A stretch of DNA of 32,273 bases from Bryobacterales bacterium (GCA_026713545.1 JAPOOG010000067.1:1-32273), one strand, 5' to 3'; shown: positions 23,832 to 31,793, counted from the stretch's first letter. The notes: generated from the sequence alone by a model not told the origin. Made by a program: numbers and translations.

Positions 23832-24824
23832 CTACGAGAACGCGCTCAGCACCTTGTCATCGAAAGAGAAATCCGCTGCCGGCCGCTCTCGAGACAGGTA
23901 GCACTCGAACGTCCGCAGCAACCCCTTCTGCCAAGAGGTGGGTTCGAAACCGAGTTCCTGCCCGGCTCGCGCAGTGTTCTGGGTAATCGGGGGCATGTCG
24001 AAATACTGCGCGAAGTAGAACGGCGGCTCGAAGATGTTGCCGCCGAACTCGATCAATCGTTCGCGGGGAACGGGCACGAGGTCGGCCCGCCGGTCTGCCG
24101 CGTCCGCCAGCGCTTTGACGAGTGCGCGCTGCGTAATCGCTGATTCGTGCGCAATGTTATAGGCGCGTCCGGCGGAAACGTCCGTGTCAGCGGCCAGGAT
24201 CGCAGCTCGGGCCAAATCATCGGCCAGAACGAACTGCATCAGGCGCTCTCCATCGTCCGGAAGCAAGATCGGACGACCAGCCAGCAGGCGATCCCAAAAG
24301 AACGCTTCGCGATAGAAGGGGTTCTCCGGTCCGTAGACATAGGGCGGCCGAAGAGTCGCGGCGGGGAGTCCTTCGTCTTCATGAAGCCGGAAGAGCATGC
24401 GCTCCGTCTGCGCCTTGTTGCGCACATAATCTTCCGGGTGATCCTCGGGGGCCAGCGGGTGGTCCTCGGAGAGGTTCAGACCTCCCCCATATGCGGCGAC
24501 GCTGGATGTGAAGACGTAGCGTCGAAGGCCTGGGGCAGCAGCAAGGGCTGCTGCTTTCACCTGTTCAGCGGTCGTCCCCCGTTGCCAGTCGTACACGTTG
24601 TCGTAGACGACATCGAACCGCACGCCGTTCAGCTTCTGAGCGATGTCCGCCGTGTCGTTGCGGTCACAGAGGATCTCCGCGGCCTGACCGGCAAACGGTT
24701 GCTTCGTCCCGCGATGCAAAATCGTAACGTCGTCACCGCGAGCAAGCAGGCGTCGTACGAGCGCCCGCCCAATGAAGAGTGTGCCTCCGATAACGAGAGC
24801 GCGGTCGGGTCGTCTATCCTGCAT
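23832..24824 (-). CDS. NAD-dependent epimerase/dehydratase (extended/atypical SDR)
   Basis: The 330-residue protein opens with the nucleotide-binding motif 'ALVIGGTLFIGRALVRRLLARG' (Gly13-Gly14-x-x-x-x-Gly19, the GGTxFxG variant). It contains 'RRYVFTSSVAAYGGG' and the catalytic pair Tyr133/Lys137 in 'EDYVRNKAQTE'. Substrate-domain features include 'LRPPYVYGPENPFYREAFFWDRL' and 'QFVLADDLARAAILAAD'. This points to a sugar-nucleotide or related carbonyl substrate, but the variant group (which also includes CSP41-like proteins) has few characterised members. The ATG at 24824 lies inside the left terminal repeat of family 1 copy D, whose outward sequence GGTGAGAAATG gives an SD-like tract and the start codon; the SD is unusually close. 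Confidence 0.88.
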   Translation of the reverse strand: MQDRRPDRALVIGGTLFIGRALVRRLLARGDDVTILHRGTKQPFAGQAAEILCDRNDTADIAQKLNGVRFDVVYDNVYDWQRGTTAEQVKAAALAAAPGLRRYVFTSSVAAYGGGLNLSEDHPLAPEDHPEDYVRNKAQTERMLFRLHEDEGLPAATLRPPYVYGPENPFYREAFFWDRLLAGRPILLPDDGERLMQFVLADDLARAAILAADTDVSAGRAYNIAHESAITQRALVKALADAADRRADLVPVPRERLIEFGGNIFEPPFYFAQYFDMPPITQNTARAGQELGFEPTSWQKGLLRTFECYLSRERPAADFSFDDKVLSAFS

Positions 24825-24862
24825 TTCTCACCATGCGACGGCCGAAGCACACGATAAAAAGC

Positions 24863-24900
24863 CGTGATTCGTGTCTCGTGACTCGTGATTCGTGAAAACC
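24863..24900 (+). repeat. Short tandem heptad array
   Basis: Units TCGTGTC, TCGTGAC, TCGTGAT, TCGTGAA after 'aagccgtgat', closing 'gtgaaaacc'. It is the first of three arrays in family 1 copy D. Confidence 0.85.
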
Positions 24901-25062
24901 ATTGGCGCGGGCCTGATTCGCTCCAGGAAGAAATGTCTGACAGCCGGCGAACCGTACAGGTCGTGATTCGTGTCTCGTGATCCCAAAACCCGGGCATGCG
25001 GTACGGCCGTCGCTCCAAGGCCGCATGCGTTGCGCTTGCTTGCCGTGCTCGATGTGAAAAGG

Positions 25063-25102
25063 CCGTGATTCGTGTTTCGTGACTCGTGATTCGTGAAAAA
25101 CC
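25063..25102 (+). repeat. Short tandem heptad array
   Basis: Units TCGTGTT, TCGTGAC, TCGTGAT, TCGTGAA after 'aaggccgtgat', closing 'gtgaaaaacc'. It is the third array in family 1 copy D and follows a 'GCTTGCCGTGCTCGA' block shared with copy A. Confidence 0.85.
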
Positions 25103-25192
25103 TTAAAGTCCGTGATGCCGGTGCGGGTGGCTTGCAGCTCTTCCTGCCGGCCCTCTCACGCACTTGCCTCGCCAGGTGGTGGGAAATGGCGG

Positions 25193-26512
25193 TTAATCGT
25201 AGTATTCGAGGCCAAGGTGCGTAATGAGGTCTTCACCCTTCATCCAGCGGAGAGTGTTCTTCAGCTTCATCAACTGGATGAAGATGTCGTGCTCGGGGTA
25301 GAGACCCTGCGCGGCCATCGGCGACTTGAAATAGAACGAAAGCCATTCCAGGATTCCCGACATGCCGGCGCGTTGCGCGAGATCGAGGAAAAGAGCCAGG
25401 TCCAACACGAGCGGCGCCGCCAGGATCGAATCCCGGCACAGGAAATTGACCTTGATCTGCATCTTGTAGCCGAGCCAACCGAAGATGTCGATATTGTCCC
25501 AGCCCTCTTTGTTGTCGCCGCGCGGCGGATAGTAGTTGATACGCACCTTGTGGTCGAAGTCGCCGTAGAGTTCCGGATAGAGCTTCGGCTGAAAAATGAC
25601 ATCGAGCGCGGATAGTTTGCTCTCCTCCTTGGTCTTGAACGAATCGGGGTCGTCGAGGACTTCACCGTCACGGTTCCCGAGAATGTTCGTCGAGAACCAG
25701 CCGTCGAGCCCGAGCAGGCGGGACTTCAAACCGGGGGCAAGCAGCGTCTTGATAAAGGTTTGGCCGGTCTTGTAGTCCTTACCCGCGATAGGCACTCCCT
25801 CAGCCTTCGACAGTGCGATCAAGGCGGGCGTATCGACGGTGAGGTTCGGCGCGCCGTTGGCGAAAGGCACGCCGGACTTCAGCGCAGCGTATGCGTAGAT
25901 TTGGCTGGGCGCGATCTCAGGGTCGTTTTCCGCCAGCCCTCGCTCGAATGCAGCAGGACTCTGGTGCACGTCACCGGGTTTCTGAAAGATCTCGGTGGAG
26001 CCGCACCAGACCATGACCGCTCGCGCTGCGCCCGTGCGTTGCTTGAAGTTGCGGATATCGTCGATCAGCGCCTCCGCCAATTCCATCTTGTTGGCGCCCT
26101 TCTTGATGTTCGGGCCGTCGATGCGCGTGACAAAACGATGCTCGAACACGGCCGGCATGGGTGTCACGGCCTGCATCTCGGCTTTGACTTGATCGAGCAA
26201 GTCGCACTGCAGCACTCCTGCGTTTAAGGCGGCGTCGTAACAGTTGTCCTCGTAGATGTCCCAGCCGCCATAGACAAGGTTGGAGATGTCGGTCAGCGGG
26301 ACCAGCTCCTTGATCAGCGGATTGCGATCTTCGGTGCGTTTGCCGAGCCGGACGTGACCGATCTGGGTGAGCGAGCCGACGGGCTCCGCCTTACCCTTCT
26401 TGACTGCCTCCACGCCGGCGATGAAGGTCGTGCTCACCGCCCCCAGTCCGGGCAGCAGGACACCAAGTTTGCCCTCAGGGGGCGCGATATTCGGGATTTC
26501 TCGCACTGACAC
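25193..26512 (-). CDS. ino1: Inositol-3-phosphate synthase
   Basis: The protein is about 439 residues from GTG at 26512, preferred because GGAG lies 9 nt upstream; an in-frame TTG at 26527 would add five residues. NAD-binding segment: 'GKLGVLLPGLGAVSTTFIAGVEAV'. Core motifs include 'DISNLVYGGWDIYEDNCYDAAL', 'MVWCGSTEIFQKP', 'GVPIAGKDYKTGQTFIKTLLAPGLKSRLLGLDGWFSTNILGNRDGEVLDDPDSFKTKE' (read in parts) and 'KVNFLCRDSILAAPLVLDL'; these match the MIPS family throughout. It converts glucose 6-phosphate to 1-L-myo-inositol 1-phosphate, for inositol lipids or solutes. The 5' untranslated region contains a GGGCC-CTCT hairpin at 26601-26620. The TAA stop lies in family 1 copy D. Confidence 0.95.
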   Translation of the reverse strand: MSVREIPNIAPPEGKLGVLLPGLGAVSTTFIAGVEAVKKGKAEPVGSLTQIGHVRLGKRTEDRNPLIKELVPLTDISNLVYGGWDIYEDNCYDAALNAGVLQCDLLDQVKAEMQAVTPMPAVFEHRFVTRIDGPNIKKGANKMELAEALIDDIRNFKQRTGAARAVMVWCGSTEIFQKPGDVHQSPAAFERGLAENDPEIAPSQIYAYAALKSGVPFANGAPNLTVDTPALIALSKAEGVPIAGKDYKTGQTFIKTLLAPGLKSRLLGLDGWFSTNILGNRDGEVLDDPDSFKTKEESKLSALDVIFQPKLYPELYGDFDHKVRINYYPPRGDNKEGWDNIDIFGWLGYKMQIKVNFLCRDSILAAPLVLDLALFLDLAQRAGMSGILEWLSFYFKSPMAAQGLYPEHDIFIQLMKLKNTLRWMKGEDLITHLGLEYYD

Positions 26513-26770
26513 CAAAACTGACTCCAAGTCGCGAATCTGTTTCTACCAAGTGGGACGGTGGAACGATTTGCGGGAGGGCTGAACGAGCAGCTCCACCACG
26601 GGGCCCTCTGGAAGAGGCCCGAGAATCGTAGTGTACACAATCGGATCGAGGGTTGTCCGCGGCATGCGCTTCTGTTGTTGCGCCGGTCTATCCGCCTCGT
26701 GTTCGTCCGGACATCAATAGACAGACGAGCGCAGGGCTTCTGATACACTCATCAACTCGGGAGGGCCAGA

Positions 26771-28396
26771 ATGAGGCTTCCATGCCGCCTGCAAGGCCGG
26801 AGCGCGGTCGAAGTCCTTCTATTGACGCTCTCGCTGTTTGCGTCCGCGCGGCCCCTTGCGGGGTCGCCTCCGCCTCTTATCGTTCTGATCACGTCGGAGC
26901 AACTCCGCTCCGACTATCTTCAGCTCTACGAAAACAGTTTCAGCGCCGGTGGATTCGGACGTCTGTTGACCAAGGGCGCGGTGTACCCCACGGCCAGGTA
27001 CGACCACCTCGCAACACTGGCCGGACCGAACGCGGCCGTGCTGGCGACGGGCACATATCCGTCACAGCATGGGATCGTTGCCAACCGATGGCATGAACGG
27101 TCTTACGCCAAGGTTGTGAGCGCCCTCGAATCGGGACCGTCGCAAGGCTCACTCGTCGTATCTCCGCTGCGACTGATTGGCTCGACTTTCGCCGATGAGC
27201 TGCGATGGGCGACCGACGGCCGCTCGCGCGTACTTGCGGTCTCGGGTAGCGCAGAGGGGGCCGTGTTTCTCGCCGGCCGCCGCCCCATCGGGTGCTATTG
27301 GATGGGGACCAGCGACGTCTTCCAAACCTCGAGATACTATCGTCAGGCTCTGCCCGGCTGGGTCGAGGCATTCAATGCTCTTCACGGTGCGGTTCGCGCT
27401 CGAGGCCGGAAGTGGTTCGCACTCGGGCAGCGCACTGATTCCGTTCCCCTGCGGGTCATCAACGCTCGTACGGAAAGCGACCTGACCGCGCTCTACCGGG
27501 CGTCGCCTTTTGCAGCTCGGGACACGTTTGCATTGGCGTTGCGGTCCGTCGAGGCGGAGGAACTCGGTCAGGGTGACTATCCAGACCTACTAGTCGTGAA
27601 CGTGAGTGCGCCTGCTAGGTTGGCGGCAGAGACGGGCGCCCGCTCGCCGCTGATGCGAGACATGATTCTGCGGCTCGATCGCCTGTTGGACGCCTTCCTG
27701 AATGACTTGGATCAGATTCTCGGGCTGGAAAACGTAGGGATTGTTCTGACCGGTCTGCACGGTGCCGCGCCTTTGCCGGAAACGATCAGAAACGAAGGTT
27801 TGTCAGCCGGACGCATTCGCGGTGAGGATGTCGTCCATACGATTGACGGGGCGCTACGGGAGACCTTCGGCCCCGAGGTCTACGTCGAGAAGTTTGTTTA
27901 CCCCTATGTGTATCTGAGCGCCGCCGTGCGTACGGCCGTTCCGGAACGCCGAGCCACGATCGTGAGAACGGCGGGAGAGGCTGCGCGGACCTTGACCGGA
28001 ATCGCAGGGTTTTACTCTCCGGAAACCGGCCCGGCGACCGCTCCGGGAGCGGACAAGATCCAGCGGAGCTGGTATCCGGATCGAGTGGGCGACTTGGCTC
28101 TTGTCTATGAGCCTTTTTTTACCGAGGACTTCGGCAACGGCCGTGGAACGGTCCCGGGCTCGTACTACCGATATGACACCGACGTGCCGTTGATCTTTTA
28201 CGGACGCGGGTTTCGATCCGGCTGCTTCCAAGGCCCGGCCGATGCGTCCGACGTCGCACCGACTCTTGCAGCCTGGCTGGGCATTGCCCCACCTTCATCC
28301 GCGACCGGCCGGGTACTGGCCGAAGCCCTGCTTCCAAAACCAAGCACGGACTTCGTCGATCCTGATTTCGTTGGTCCTCCCCCTAACTCACCTTGA
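26771..28396 (+). CDS. Exported alkaline-phosphatase-fold protein with degenerate active site (pseudoenzyme)
   Basis: The 541-residue protein has a signal peptide (residues 12-31) and the framework of PafA-like phosphodiesterase/phosphatase proteins: 'AGGFGRLLTKGAVY', 'LATGTYPSQHGIVANRW', 'VGIVLTGLHGAAPLPE', 'GSYYRYDTDVPLIFYGRGF' and 'DASDVAPTLAAWLGI'. Catalytic positions are replaced. The first metal Asp ('vDQ.R.DYL') is Glu43; the nucleophile Thr block 'T-x-P-G-H-A' reads Ala84-Gly-Pro-Asn-Ala-Ala. The Asp/His pair of 'S.xD..GH' is 'SAPARLAAETG', 'ADHG' is 'GLHG', and 'YDTHVP' is 'YDTDVP'. Phosphatase activity is therefore unlikely; a binding or scaffold role in the periplasm is possible. 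A GGGAGG precedes the ATG. Its TGA overlaps the pyrD start. Confidence 0.85.
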   Translation: MRLPCRLQGRSAVEVLLLTLSLFASARPLAGSPPPLIVLITSEQLRSDYLQLYENSFSAGGFGRLLTKGAVYPTARYDHLATLAGPNAAVLATGTYPSQHGIVANRWHERSYAKVVSALESGPSQGSLVVSPLRLIGSTFADELRWATDGRSRVLAVSGSAEGAVFLAGRRPIGCYWMGTSDVFQTSRYYRQALPGWVEAFNALHGAVRARGRKWFALGQRTDSVPLRVINARTESDLTALYRASPFAARDTFALALRSVEAEELGQGDYPDLLVVNVSAPARLAAETGARSPLMRDMILRLDRLLDAFLNDLDQILGLENVGIVLTGLHGAAPLPETIRNEGLSAGRIRGEDVVHTIDGALRETFGPEVYVEKFVYPYVYLSAAVRTAVPERRATIVRTAGEAARTLTGIAGFYSPETGPATAPGADKIQRSWYPDRVGDLALVYEPFFTEDFGNGRGTVPGSYYRYDTDVPLIFYGRGFRSGCFQGPADASDVAPTLAAWLGIAPPSSATGRVLAEALLPKPSTDFVDPDFVGPPPNSP

Positions 28397-29334
28397 ACAC
28401 GGCACCCGACCTCACAACGGAAATCTGCGGCATCCGCCTCAAGAATCCAGTGATCGCCTCGAGCGGGACCTTCGGTTACGGACTCGAGTTCGCCGACCTC
28501 GTCGACCTCGACGCCCTCGGCGGTTTTGTGGTCAAGGGACTTTCCCGCGACCCGATCGCCGGCAATGCGCCGCCGAGAGTCGTCGAGACGGCTTCAGGGA
28601 TGCTGAATGCGATCGGTCTGCAGAACGTCGGCGTTCGCTCATTCGCCGCCGAGAAACTCCCAAAGCTCGCACAGCTTGATACGGCCGTCTTCGCCAATGT
28701 GTTCGGGTACACCCCCAACGACTACGTCGAGGTGCTGCGGGTCTTGGAAGACGCCGACGGGCTGGCTGGTTACGAGCTGAATGTTTCGTGCCCGAATACG
28801 AAACACGGAGGGATGCAGTTCGCTTCTGACCCCGGCCTGCTGGGCGAGGTCGTCAGGCTGGCGCGCGCTGCCGTGAGCAGGCGTCCCCTGATCGTCAAAC
28901 TATCGCCGAACGTGACGGACATCACCGTCATGGCGCGGGCCGCCGAGGAGGCGGGGGCAGATGCGATCTCGTTGGTGAATACGTTCGTGGGCATCGCCGT
29001 GGACGCCGCCGAGTGGCGGCCACTGCTGGGGGCGAACTTTGGAGGACTGTCAGGGCCGGCGATCAAGCCCATCGCTCTGCGCATGGTCTATCAGGCGGCA
29101 CACGCGGTGAAGCTGCCGGTCATCGGGCTCGGCGGCATCGCGACCGGCAGGGACGTAGCAGAGTTTCTGATCTGCGGGGCGCGCGCCACTCAGGTTGGGA
29201 CCGCTACGTTCTGGGACCCGGAGACCCCGCAGAGGCTCATCGGCGAGTTGCGCCGATTCCTGGAGAAACAAAAGCTGGGTTCAGCCCGAGAGTTGGTAGA
29301 TAAGCTGCACCTGAACAATAGCAGCCCGTGCTGA
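28393..29334 (+). CDS. pyrD: Dihydroorotate dehydrogenase, class 1 (PyrDB-like)
   Basis: The 313-residue flavoprotein begins at TTG 28393, overlapping the preceding stop in TTGA. Signature segments: 'GIRLKNPVIASSGTFGYG', 'GGFVVKGLSRDPIAGNAPPRV', 'ELNVSCPNTKHGGMQF' with the class 1 catalytic base Cys133, 'PLIVKLSPNVTDI', 'DAISLVNTFVGIAVD', 'LPVIGLGGIATGRDVAEFLICGA'. It oxidises dihydroorotate to orotate in pyrimidine synthesis. Length and sequence resemble the NAD-linked class 1B, which needs PyrK; no pyrK is visible here, so the partner must be elsewhere. Translation is probably coupled to the phosphatase-like gene upstream. Confidence 0.94.
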   Translation: MNTAPDLTTEICGIRLKNPVIASSGTFGYGLEFADLVDLDALGGFVVKGLSRDPIAGNAPPRVVETASGMLNAIGLQNVGVRSFAAEKLPKLAQLDTAVFANVFGYTPNDYVEVLRVLEDADGLAGYELNVSCPNTKHGGMQFASDPGLLGEVVRLARAAVSRRPLIVKLSPNVTDITVMARAAEEAGADAISLVNTFVGIAVDAAEWRPLLGANFGGLSGPAIKPIALRMVYQAAHAVKLPVIGLGGIATGRDVAEFLICGARATQVGTATFWDPETPQRLIGELRRFLEKQKLGSARELVDKLHLNNSSPC

Positions 29335-29427
29335 AGGAACAAAGGCTAACGGCCGCCAGGACACTCTTCCGGCACAGGCTGTCAGACTCGCGAGCTCACA
29401 CCCCAGAGGGGTTTCGGGCGCTCGCGA

Positions 29428-30267
29428 CTACAACAATGCTGTCGGACGCCGAGTCCAGGACTTGCCTTTTTCTTCCGCAATCGATTCAAGCGCGGTCACA
29501 TGCGCTGCCGCTTGCGTGAGAACGTGGTGCAGGTCGTTACCGATGCTGATGAAGGTAAAGCCCTTGTCGAGGAACTCGCCCACGCGGTCGGTGCCAAACA
29601 GGAACAGACCTAGGATGACGTCGTTTTTCCGGGCCTCACTGACCAGCTTGTCGGTGGCCGCTCCGAGTTCATCCGACGTATACATGTGTGGGAACTCGTA
29701 CTTCTCATAGAGGCCCATCGACATGCACAGGTCGTTCTGACCGAGGAACAGGATGTCGACGCCCGGTACGGCGGCGATTTCAGCCATGTTCTCGATACAT
29801 GACGCCGTCTCGACCTGCAGTGCGACGATGATGTTGTCGTTCGCCGGGCCGACGTAGCCCAGGAGTCCGGCCTTGTTCGTGCTGCGCTGCGGGAAGTAGA
29901 CCGAGCGCGTGCCGAAGGTCGGATAGCGGGCGCAACTCACGGCTTGGCGTGCTTCTTCGGCGCTGTTGATGTAAGGGATCAGAACGCCGTCCGAACCCAA
30001 GTCGAGCGCCTGCTGGATCCCGGGACGATCGTCGAAGCCGCCTACGCGCACCATCGATTTGGCGCCGCCGCTGCCGATCGAACAGATCATGGCGGACAAC
30101 TTCTCGTGGTCCATCGGGCCGTGCTGCGTGTCGACCAGCAGCCAGTCATAACCACTGTGCGCCAACTGCTCGGCCACCGTGGGTGTGTGGGCGTTCAAGA
30201 ACAGCCCCATTTTGGGCGATCCGTCGCGTAGCTGTTGCTTGAACTCCGCCCCGGTTATCTCGGACAT
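29428..30267 (-). CDS. HpcH/HpaI aldolase/citrate lyase family protein (class II pyruvate aldolase)
   Basis: The 279-residue TIM-barrel protein carries the family active site: 'LLVDTQHGPMD' with His49, 'MVRVGGFDDRPGIQQALDLGSDGVLIPYI' with Arg74, 'VALQVETASCIENM' with metal ligand Glu153 and 'ILFLGQNDLCMSMG' with metal ligand Asp179. Such enzymes cleave or form 2-keto-3-hydroxy acids such as 4-hydroxy-2-oxo-heptanedioate or 2-keto-3-deoxy sugar acids, using Mg2+/Mn2+. The exact substrate is not predictable. An AGGAG lies about 8 nt before ATG 30267. The gene converges on pyrD with a 93-bp gap and is the last chromosomal-type gene before the plasmid-like segment. Two palindromes lie in its promoter region. 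Confidence 0.9.
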   Translation of the reverse strand: MSEITGAEFKQQLRDGSPKMGLFLNAHTPTVAEQLAHSGYDWLLVDTQHGPMDHEKLSAMICSIGSGGAKSMVRVGGFDDRPGIQQALDLGSDGVLIPYINSAEEARQAVSCARYPTFGTRSVYFPQRSTNKAGLLGYVGPANDNIIVALQVETASCIENMAEIAAVPGVDILFLGQNDLCMSMGLYEKYEFPHMYTSDELGAATDKLVSEARKNDVILGLFLFGTDRVGEFLDKGFTFISIGNDLHHVLTQAAAHVTALESIAEEKGKSWTRRPTALL

Positions 30268-30299
30268 CAGAATCTACTCCTGTCTTTGGATCGGATTGG

Positions 30300-30366
30300 A
30301 TTGCCGGACGGCAATCTCCATGAAGGTGGAATTCCCACCCTATCGAACCTCCCGGACGCATGTCAA
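30300..30366 (-). promoter_or_regulatory. Promoter and two palindromic operator candidates for the HpcH/HpaI aldolase gene
   Basis: On the minus strand TTGACA (30366-30361) is followed after 16 bp by GATAGG (30344-30339). Just past it, GGTGGAATTCCCACC (30325-30339) is a near-perfect palindrome at the expected transcription start. A second, ATTGCCG-GA-CGGCAAT (30300-30315), lies in the untranslated leader. The arrangement suggests control by a dimeric repressor. Confidence 0.5.
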
Positions 30367-30482
30367 AGTGAGAATGAGCCGGGCAGGCGCCTGTCAAGGC
30401 AGCCCGTCAGGGCCGTACTTCATGCCGAAGTGACTATATCACCTTGAGATTAGTGGGCCGGGCAGCACAAGGAGTTGCTGCC

Positions 30483-31580
30483 ATGCCCTACGACCGGAAA
30501 GCCCGTGAAGATGCGCAGATCGCCTACTACCGATCTGTAGCCAACCTCAAGCCAACCCTCTCCGATCCCGACATCAAGTTCCTCTATCAGCAACAGCCTG
30601 TAGGAATCGACCTCAAGGGACGTATCCTGCTGAGACCCGAGAGAGACGCTGCCAAGCCACCGCGCCATTACAGCGATCTGCTTGAGGATCTCTCCAGCGA
30701 CATCGCCCTTCATTCACGGCACAACCTGATCAATGGCGTCACTCTCCAGCACTCCTCGCACTCCTGCGAGAAGTACTCCCCCTTCAAGGAGACTCTGTAC
30801 CTGCCGCGCTACTTCATCAACATGACGCTGCCCCACCGCAAGGTCAGCGGCATCACTTTCAAACGCCACAACGGCAGCCAGACACTGAAACTGCAAGCCG
30901 ATGACGAAATCGGGCTGCCCTACGGAGTCTATGCCCGGCTCGTCCTGATCTTCATAACCAGCGAACGGGTCCGCACAAAGGAGAGGGAGTTCAAGCTGGG
31001 CGCGAGTTGGAGCAAGTTCCTATCGAAGATGCAGATCTACAAGGACGGAGTGAAGGTCCAAGCCGTGAAGGAGCAATTGAAACGACTATGCGCTACCACG
31101 TACCGAATTATCGACTTGAACAAGGTTCAGAGAACAGAGTCGTTCAGCCAGATGCTCGTAGCCGAGGAGTGGATGCGCTCCTCCGACGGTGTCCATGTCA
31201 CCTTGAGCCCTGGCTTCTTCATGATGACCGGCGATTTCGTCGTGCCGCTGGAATCGGACATCGTTCGCAAGCTGCGTCGTTCGCCTCTCACGCTCGATCT
31301 CTACGCCTGGCTTTCCTATCGACTGTTCAGGCTCAAGGAAGAGAAGACCATCTCCTGGCATTCACTCGAGAAGCAGTTCGGGTCGAACTACAGGCGGCTG
31401 GTCGATTTCCGAAAGAAATTCCTTAACAGCCTTGAGAAGGTGCTGAAGCACACCCCTCCCGCTCCTGGGGTCGAGGTACGGGAGAAAGGCCTGCACCTCA
31501 GTCCCGGCAGCCCCTCTGATATCGAGTGGATGGAGCGCATGATCACTCGCGCCCGCAGCAGCAATAGATTCCCTTCTTGA
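30483..31580 (+). CDS. repA: Plasmid replication initiator, RepA family
   Basis: From ATG 30483, with an ideal AAGGAG 8 nt upstream, the protein has 365 residues. Around residues 143-180 it carries the RepA_C signature 'LPYGVYARLVLIFITSERVRTKEREFKLGASWSKFL', followed by 'QLKRLCATTYRI'. 'VVPLESDIVRKLRRSPLTLDLYAWLSYRLFRL' and 'SWHSLEKQFGSNYRRLVDFRKKF' follow; this is the winged-helix region typical of plasmid initiators. It should bind the iterons that begin 47 bp after its stop and open the adjacent AT-rich DNA. Its presence next to a conjugation pilin gene points to an integrated or assembled plasmid/ICE segment. An in-frame ATG at 30444 is possible but has no RBS. Confidence 0.9.
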   Translation: MPYDRKAREDAQIAYYRSVANLKPTLSDPDIKFLYQQQPVGIDLKGRILLRPERDAAKPPRHYSDLLEDLSSDIALHSRHNLINGVTLQHSSHSCEKYSPFKETLYLPRYFINMTLPHRKVSGITFKRHNGSQTLKLQADDEIGLPYGVYARLVLIFITSERVRTKEREFKLGASWSKFLSKMQIYKDGVKVQAVKEQLKRLCATTYRIIDLNKVQRTESFSQMLVAEEWMRSSDGVHVTLSPGFFMMTGDFVVPLESDIVRKLRRSPLTLDLYAWLSYRLFRLKEEKTISWHSLEKQFGSNYRRLVDFRKKFLNSLEKVLKHTPPAPGVEVREKGLHLSPGSPSDIEWMERMITRARSSNRFPS

Positions 31581-31627
31581 TTCAATCACTGGGTGGAATC
31601 ACAGAAGCGCTGCATTGGGATGATTCA

Positions 31628-31793
31628 GTCCCACTTTATCGTGGCCGTTTGGTCCCACTTTATCGTGGCCGTTTGGTCCCACTTTATCGTGGCCGTTTGG
31701 TCCCACTTTATCGTGGCCATTTGGTCTCACTTTGTCATGGCCGTTTGGTCCCACTCGCCGTGGCCGTTTGGTCGTACTCGTCGTGGCCGTTTG
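31628..31793 (+). repeat. Seven iterons (24/23 bp) of a plasmid-type origin
   Basis: Direct repeats of GTCCCACTTTATCGTGGCCG plus TTTG: five units of 24 bp (31628, 31652, 31676, 31700, 31724) and two of 23 bp (31748, 31771), then a partial GTCCCAC at 31794. The first three are identical; divergence grows away from repA. There are no spacers between units. They are the expected RepA binding sites. Confidence 0.9.

Larger units (their letters stand above)
24817..25194. repeat. Family 1 element, copy D (supplies an SDR start codon and the ino1 stop codon)
   Basis: The left end TCCTGCATTTCTCACCA (24817 on) and the right end (inverted: TAACCGCCATTTCCCACCA, from 25194) match the family TIR TAGCCTGCATTTCTCACCA at most positions. 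Inside are 'GCGACGGCCGAAGCACACGATA', three heptad arrays (24863-24900, 24961-24985, 25063-25102), 'TTCGCTCCAGGAAGAAATG', 'GTTGCGCTTGCTTGCCGTG' and 'CTGCCGGCCCTCTCACGCAC'. The two ends overlap the coding sequences on either side. Confidence 0.75.

Noticed and set aside
30179..30433. Small plus-strand open frame in the gap before repA
   Set aside because: It begins inside the antisense of the aldolase gene, has no RBS and shows no recognisable features.
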